Origin: Planctomycetota bacterium
GTDB lineage: Bacteria > Planctomycetota > UBA8742 > JACQVU01
Direction of reading: 5' to 3'
Length of the DNA: 10,236 bases
NCBI GenBank assembly: GCA_016209585.1
Contig: JACQVU010000539.1
Span: 1-10,236 of the forward strand
Shown: in pieces, positions 6,839-10,236 of the stretch
How positions within the stretch are numbered: the first letter of the stretch is position 1
Layout of the letters: each line of letters starts with the position of its first letter
Made by a program: the position numbers and the translations under genes
The notes under the pieces: generated by a model
Told to the model about the DNA's origin: nothing
The model's database searches: none
What the model saw: the letters and a program-made list of their open reading frames with translations, nothing else

Positions 6839-6861
6839 ACCCGTCGCTCACGCTCCGGGTT
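6839..6861. repeat. Hairpin-forming intergenic element resembling a dispersed GC-rich repeat
   Basis: ACCCG (6839-6843) pairs with CGGGT (6856-6860) around a 12-base centre. On the minus strand the element contains the string CCGGAGCGTGAGCGACGGG. It lies 24-46 bases past the TSP3-repeat gene stop. From memory, similar CCGGAGCGTGAGCGA strings are scattered through planctomycete intergenic DNA; this is unverified recollection. Only one copy is visible here. Confidence 0.35.
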
Positions 6862-6884
6862 CCTGGTCGCCGTGGCGCCGGACG

Positions 6885-9800
6885 CTACCGCAGCACGCCG
6901 CGGAACTTGCCGCCGGCCGCGTCGCCCGAAAACTCGATCTGGTGCGCCAGCGGCGGGAAGAACTCGGTCATCGGCTCCGACATCGTTCCAGTCGTGGTCG
7001 TGGTGGTGGTGGTCGTCGTCGTCGTGGTGGTGGTGTTGGTCGGAGGCGGAGGCGGCGTGAACTCGAACAGGTTCCACCGGCCGATCAGCGTGCCCGCGTT
7101 GGTGTTCGGCGCCATCTGGCCCGTGGCTGGGTCGAACAGCGGCTCGCGGGCGAAGACGCACCTGAGCGTCACGGCCTGGCCGGCGCGGGTGGTGAGGTCG
7201 TAGACGATCTCAAACGTCTCCGGCATCGGCTTGACCGGCTCCGTGGTGGTCGTCGTGCCACCGGTGGTCGTGGTCATGTTCGGGTCGCTCTTCACTTCAG
7301 GGCGAATCGTCAGCGACTTCGTGGTCAGCGACATTTTGCCGCCCAGACGGTAGAAGTTGTCTTCCGCGTAGAGGCCGGCCGAGGCCGCGTCGGTGAAGGT
7401 GACGGCCAGTACCGCCGGCGCGGTGGCTGACGACGGCGTCTGCTGCCAGGTTCCGGCCAGTTCATCGGGCGTGGGGTCGAACCCGGCCGGCGGGCGCTCC
7501 ACGCGGAACTCGCCCCGGTCGGTGGGCGGCGGAGGCGGCAGCGCCGTCGTTCCGGTGTTCGAGGTGGTCGCCACCATGAAGGGCGGATGGAAGTAGACCA
7601 CCAGCGGATGGGCGGCGGGATCGATGACCGCGCCGGCCGCGTCTTTCCCGGCGGAGCGCTGCCAGCCGCCCCAGAGCGGAGAGTAGGCCATGTTGGGATC
7701 CGTGGGCGGCTCCGGCCCCTCGAAGCGGGTGAGCGACCACGATTCGCCCGATTTGAACGAGAGCGCCGCCGTGCGGGGCTTGGCGGCCTTATCGATCGAC
7801 ACTCCGGCCGTCACGGCCTCCAGGGGCCATTTGGCGGGGTCGGAGGTTTCCCGCGCCGTGAGCGTGAGGGCTGCGCCGTCGGTGGAGAGCGTCCATTCCC
7901 CGTTGGCGAAGAAGAAGTTGGCGTCAGCCGGCGGCGCGGTGACGGCCGGCGGGGCGATGCTGAGGAAGAAGCCCTCCAGTTTCTTGATCACGTCTTCGAC
8001 CCTGAGGCCGGAGGCGGCCTGCTCATCGACCTTGGTGGGGCGGGACTGCGCGTCACGCGGGTCGGCGTCTAACATGATCTCCACCACGCTGGCGATGCCG
8101 TCGCGGTCGAGGTCTTCGTGGAAGTCGGGGATGTTGGGGTCGCCCTCGGAAGTGGAGCCGGGGGTCATGCCGTACTTGTCGAAGCAGTCCGGCACGCCGT
8201 TGCCGGCCACGGCCGCGCCGCCCAGGGAGCCGTCGTCTTCCAGGGTGTCGGGCGTGAGGGCCGCGGTGTTCTGCTCGTGGGGAATGCCCAGCAGGATCTC
8301 CTCCATCACGTCGGAGGCCTTGTCGCCGTCGGCGTCGAGTTTGAAGAGGTCGTCGATGCGCGGCCCATCGTTGAACTGCACGGCGGAGTTGGCGGTGGCC
8401 GGGTCGGTGCCGAACTGGAAGATCTCCGCGCCCAGGTCGCGTCCGTCGCCGTCAGCGTCCTCGTGGAGGTCGGGAAGCCCGTCCTGGTCGCGGTCGACGC
8501 GCATCGGGTCGTGGTCGGGGAAGCGCACGTCGGCCGGCGTGTTCAGCGTGGTGAGGTCGCCCACCAGGAACTTCTCGAACAGGTCGCTGAGCATGTCCTT
8601 GTCGGAGTCCAGCGAGTTGCCGTCGGCGTCCTCCAGCCGCTGGGGCGGGAAGGGCCAGCCGCCGAGGGCGGTGGGCCGGCCGACGAACTGGATGTTGGGC
8701 TTGGAGTCGGCGTTCTTGGGGTCGAAGCCCTCGTGCAGTTCCACGTCGCTGGGAACGCCGTCGCCGTCGGTGTCTTCGCGGAAGTCGGGGATGCCGTTGG
8801 CGTTCGCGTCCTTCTCAAACTTGGGGTGCGAGGCCGCGTCGGCCGGGTCGGAGCCGAGGAAGGTCTCCACGTTGTCGGGGTGGCCGTCGCCGTCTGTGTC
8901 AACGCGGGCCGCGGGGACGCTGGCGGCGTCGAAGGGGTCGGTGCCTTCCTGCTCCTCGGCGAAGTCCGGCACCTTGTCGCCGTCGGAGTCGCGGAACTGC
9001 TGGAAGCCGGGGACGCGCGGGTCGGCGTCGTCGGGGTCGGACGCGATGGGGAAGCCGTCGCGGTCGTTGTCGCGGAAGCCCGCGTTCTTGCGGTCGGCGT
9101 TGTGGAGCAGCAGGTTGTTGAGGACGAAGGCCAGCGCCTTCTTGGCCTCTTCGCGCGCGGCGCCCACGGCGTCGAGCGCGGCCTTGCTGGCGGCGTGCTC
9201 CTCCAGGGCCTCGAAGAGCGCGCGCCGGACGCCGGTGAAGTAGTCGGCTTCCTTCCCTTCCTGGGGCGCGAACTCCCGCGCCTCCCCGGCCGGCAGCGGC
9301 TGGCCGGCGGTTTCCCCGACGGGCGCGATGACGCCCGATGCGACGCTGCTGTTGACGAACGCCTGGTACGCGGCCGTGGCGGTGACGCCGGTTTCGGGGT
9401 CGGTCACGTCGTCGAAGCCCGCGCCGGCGGCGGCGTAGAAGGCGTTGAGCGTGGCCACCATGCCCTGGTCCATCAGTTGAAAGACGTCGGAGCCGGGTTG
9501 GAACGCTTCCTGGGCGTCGGTCGCGCCCAGCGTGGCCTCCAGTGCGTCGATGGAGTTGTCGACGGCGGTGGAGAATTTGCCCCAGTCGTCCGTCACGTCG
9601 CCGTCCAGAGAGAAGAAGAAGTCGTCCGATGCGGCCTCGTCGTCACGGTTGGCGAGCACGGCCATGGCGTCGAGCGTGTCGGTGAGTTCGCGCACCGCGT
9701 TCTCGACGAAGGCGTCTTTCCGCAGCGCGTCCTGCATGGCGGCGTCGGCGAAGACCGCGCCTTTCATACGCTCTTCCAGCGTCTCGGTCTTGGTGCGCTC

Positions 9801-10236
9801 CAGCAGCACGAAGTCGTCCGCCAGGATGTTGAAAAGGGCGAAGAACTCTTTCTCGGCCTTCTCCGCCACCTCGCGGGCCGCTTTCTCCGTCAGTCCGGCG
9901 TCGCGGGCGTCGACGAACCGGGCGTGAGCCTCCCCGCGCTTGCCCCGCAGCGCCAGCACCTGGTCGGGCGTCAGCCCCTTGCTCTCCAGGAACTTCTGCT
10001 CGGCCTCCAGTTGCTTCTCAAACACCCCCGCGAGCGAGGCCGCGTCGGCCTCCGCGATCTCGGCCAGGCCGTATTTGGTGGCGTCAGCCATCACTTCGCC
10101 GATGGCCGTGAAATCGACCTTGGCCGCGTCCGCCAGGTCTTTCACCTGCGACAGAAACACCTTCACCTGGTTGGTGCGTAACGTGTCGCACGGCTCGGCC
10201 TTGGTGACCGCCGCGCCCGTGACCGTGGGCACCACC
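6885..10236 (-). CDS. Large exported protein with helical N-terminus, TSP3-like calcium-binding repeats and C-terminal beta modules (5' end outside window)
   Basis: At least 1116 residues are visible, and the frame is open to the window edge. GTG 10235 could be read as a start, but no signal peptide follows, so the true start is probably upstream. Numbering from that codon, residues about 20-380 are Ala/Glu-rich and mostly helical. Residues 389-726 hold about ten Asp-rich motifs of the DxDxDGxPD type (for example 416-424, 446-454, 488-496, 581-589, 708-716), several followed by GTDP or GSDP. These match thrombospondin type 3 / EF-hand-like calcium-binding repeats. After about 770 the protein looks beta-rich, with GEW, GTW and GRW module starts at 779, 928 and 1052, and Pro/Thr tracts at 890-904, 987-999 and 1061-1084. 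It ends GGKFRGVLR before TAG 6885-6887. Probable role: a calcium-stabilised secreted or cell-surface protein; the function is unknown. Confidence 0.8.
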   Translation of the reverse strand, partial: VVPTVTGAAVTKAEPCDTLRTNQVKVFLSQVKDLADAAKVDFTAIGEVMADATKYGLAEIAEADAASLAGVFEKQLEAEQKFLESKGLTPDQVLALRGKRGEAHARFVDARDAGLTEKAAREVAEKAEKEFFALFNILADDFVLLERTKTETLEERMKGAVFADAAMQDALRKDAFVENAVRELTDTLDAMAVLANRDDEAASDDFFFSLDGDVTDDWGKFSTAVDNSIDALEATLGATDAQEAFQPGSDVFQLMDQGMVATLNAFYAAAGAGFDDVTDPETGVTATAAYQAFVNSSVASGVIAPVGETAGQPLPAGEAREFAPQEGKEADYFTGVRRALFEALEEHAASKAALDAVGAAREEAKKALAFVLNNLLLHNADRKNAGFRDNDRDGFPIASDPDDADPRVPGFQQFRDSDGDKVPDFAEEQEGTDPFDAASVPAARVDTDGDGHPDNVETFLGSDPADAASHPKFEKDANANGIPDFREDTDGDGVPSDVELHEGFDPKNADSKPNIQFVGRPTALGGWPFPPQRLEDADGNSLDSDKDMLSDLFEKFLVGDLTTLNTPADVRFPDHDPMRVDRDQDGLPDLHEDADGDGRDLGAEIFQFGTDPATANSAVQFNDGPRIDDLFKLDADGDKASDVMEEILLGIPHEQNTAALTPDTLEDDGSLGGAAVAGNGVPDCFDKYGMTPGSTSEGDPNIPDFHEDLDRDGIASVVEIMLDADPRDAQSRPTKVDEQAASGLRVEDVIKKLEGFFLSIAPPAVTAPPADANFFFANGEWTLSTDGAALTLTARETSDPAKWPLEAVTAGVSIDKAAKPRTAALSFKSGESWSLTRFEGPEPPTDPNMAYSPLWGGWQRSAGKDAAGAVIDPAAHPLVVYFHPPFMVATTSNTGTTALPPPPPTDRGEFRVERPPAGFDPTPDELAGTWQQTPSSATAPAVLAVTFTDAASAGLYAEDNFYRLGGKMSLTTKSLTIRPEVKSDPNMTTTTGGTTTTTEPVKPMPETFEIVYDLTTRAGQAVTLRCVFAREPLFDPATGQMAPNTNAGTLIGRWNLFEFTPPPPPTNTTTTTTTTTTTTTTTGTMSEPMTEFFPPLAHQIEFSGDAAGGKFRGVLR
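6990..7034 (-). repeat. Run of 15 threonine codons
   Basis: Residues 1068-1082 of the TSP3-repeat protein are all Thr, between PPPPPTN and GTM. The codons in reading order are ACC x3, ACG x4, ACC x4, ACG, ACC, ACG, ACT. The mixed codons show that this is not a pure trinucleotide slippage tract. It either has been diversified while keeping Thr or is an old expansion. Poly-Thr of this kind is common as an extended, O-glycosylatable linker in exported proteins. Confidence 0.9.
8058..9071 (-). repeat. Array of about ten Asp-rich TSP3-like repeats within the large exported protein
   Basis: Residues 389-726 contain D-x-D-x-D-G cores beginning near 389, 416, 446, 476, 488, 536, 581, 593, 634 and 708. 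The units vary in length, and several follow the pattern PDF/L-x-ED leading straight into the next Asp loop (485-496, 588-598, 703-713). The acidic oxygens at alternate positions are those expected to bind calcium. Two units are degenerate (DANANG at 476, DADGNS at 536). Confidence 0.82.

Larger units (their letters stand above)
6380..6884 (-). other. GC-rich intergenic spacer between the TSP3-repeat gene and the secretin gene
   Basis: These 505 bases hold no convincing gene. Frames crossing it on either strand are Arg/Pro/Ala-rich translations typical of non-coding GC-rich DNA, with no family resemblance. It contains the secretin ribosome-binding site, two perfect inverted repeats (6470-6488 and 6723-6744), a short GCGCCA tandem run at about 6654-6671, and a hairpin-forming repeat-like sequence at 6839-6861. 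A small AT-rich patch at 6577-6584 could belong to a promoter, but its -35 spacing is poor. Confidence 0.55.

Noticed and set aside
4142..7060. 972-codon open frame on the plus strand antisense to the secretin gene
   Set aside because: Its product is Arg/Val/His/Gly-rich with no domain, and it mirrors the third-position G/C bias of the secretin gene and runs across the spacer into the next gene.
8058..9071. Regularly spaced similar sequence that could suggest a CRISPR or DNA repeat array
   Set aside because: The similarity comes from in-frame Asp-rich calcium-loop codons with variable spacing; there are no identical repeats with unique spacers.
8118..10181. 687-codon plus-strand open frame with a Val/Gly-rich repetitive product
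   Set aside because: It is antisense to the Asp-repeat coding region; the repetitive Val/Gly pattern is the reverse reading of GAC/GCC-rich codons.

Overview
The window is high-GC bacterial DNA. Every gene I can support lies on the minus strand, so transcription runs from position 10236 towards 1. A secretin and two lipoprotein signal peptides point to a Gram-negative, two-membrane cell. The large multidomain envelope proteins, the secretin with a long TPR-like N-terminus and a GC-rich intergenic repeat fit Planctomycetota best, but this is inference from style. Other high-GC phyla such as Myxococcota are not excluded.

Layout in transcription order. (1) 10236-6885: the 3' part of a very large secreted or surface protein. 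It has an alpha-helical N-terminal region, about ten Asp-rich TSP3-like calcium-binding repeats, then beta-rich modules broken by Pro/Thr tracts, one of them 15 threonines long. (2) 6884-6380: a 505-base GC-rich spacer with inverted repeats and no convincing gene. (3) 6379-3644: a 911-residue lipoprotein with a TPR-like helical region, an STN-like N-domain and a complete C-terminal secretin domain. (4) 3643-3314: a 330-base spacer with a nested inverted repeat and an AT-rich promoter-like segment. (5) 3313-1313: a kelch-repeat lipoprotein with an SbsA-type Ig-like domain followed by about seven kelch motifs. (6) 1263-1075: a small single-span membrane ORF, and (7) 1114-233: a MalG-type ABC sugar permease whose start overlaps ORF 6 by 40 bases next to a (GAGATC)4 tandem repeat. 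(8) 1-232: the permease 3' flank, with a hairpin and a coding-like plus-strand tail ending at 123 that is blocked by a stop at 16-18.

How the genes may work together is not shown by the sequence. Genes 1, 3 and 5 are all predicted envelope or exported proteins. A lipidated secretin between two large exported proteins suggests a local export or display function, but no ATPase, pseudopilin or inner-membrane platform gene is present. The long spacers also argue for separate transcription units. The last three reading frames (kelch, small ORF, permease) are packed closely enough to be one operon. The permease has no MalF-type partner, binding protein or ATPase beside it in the window.
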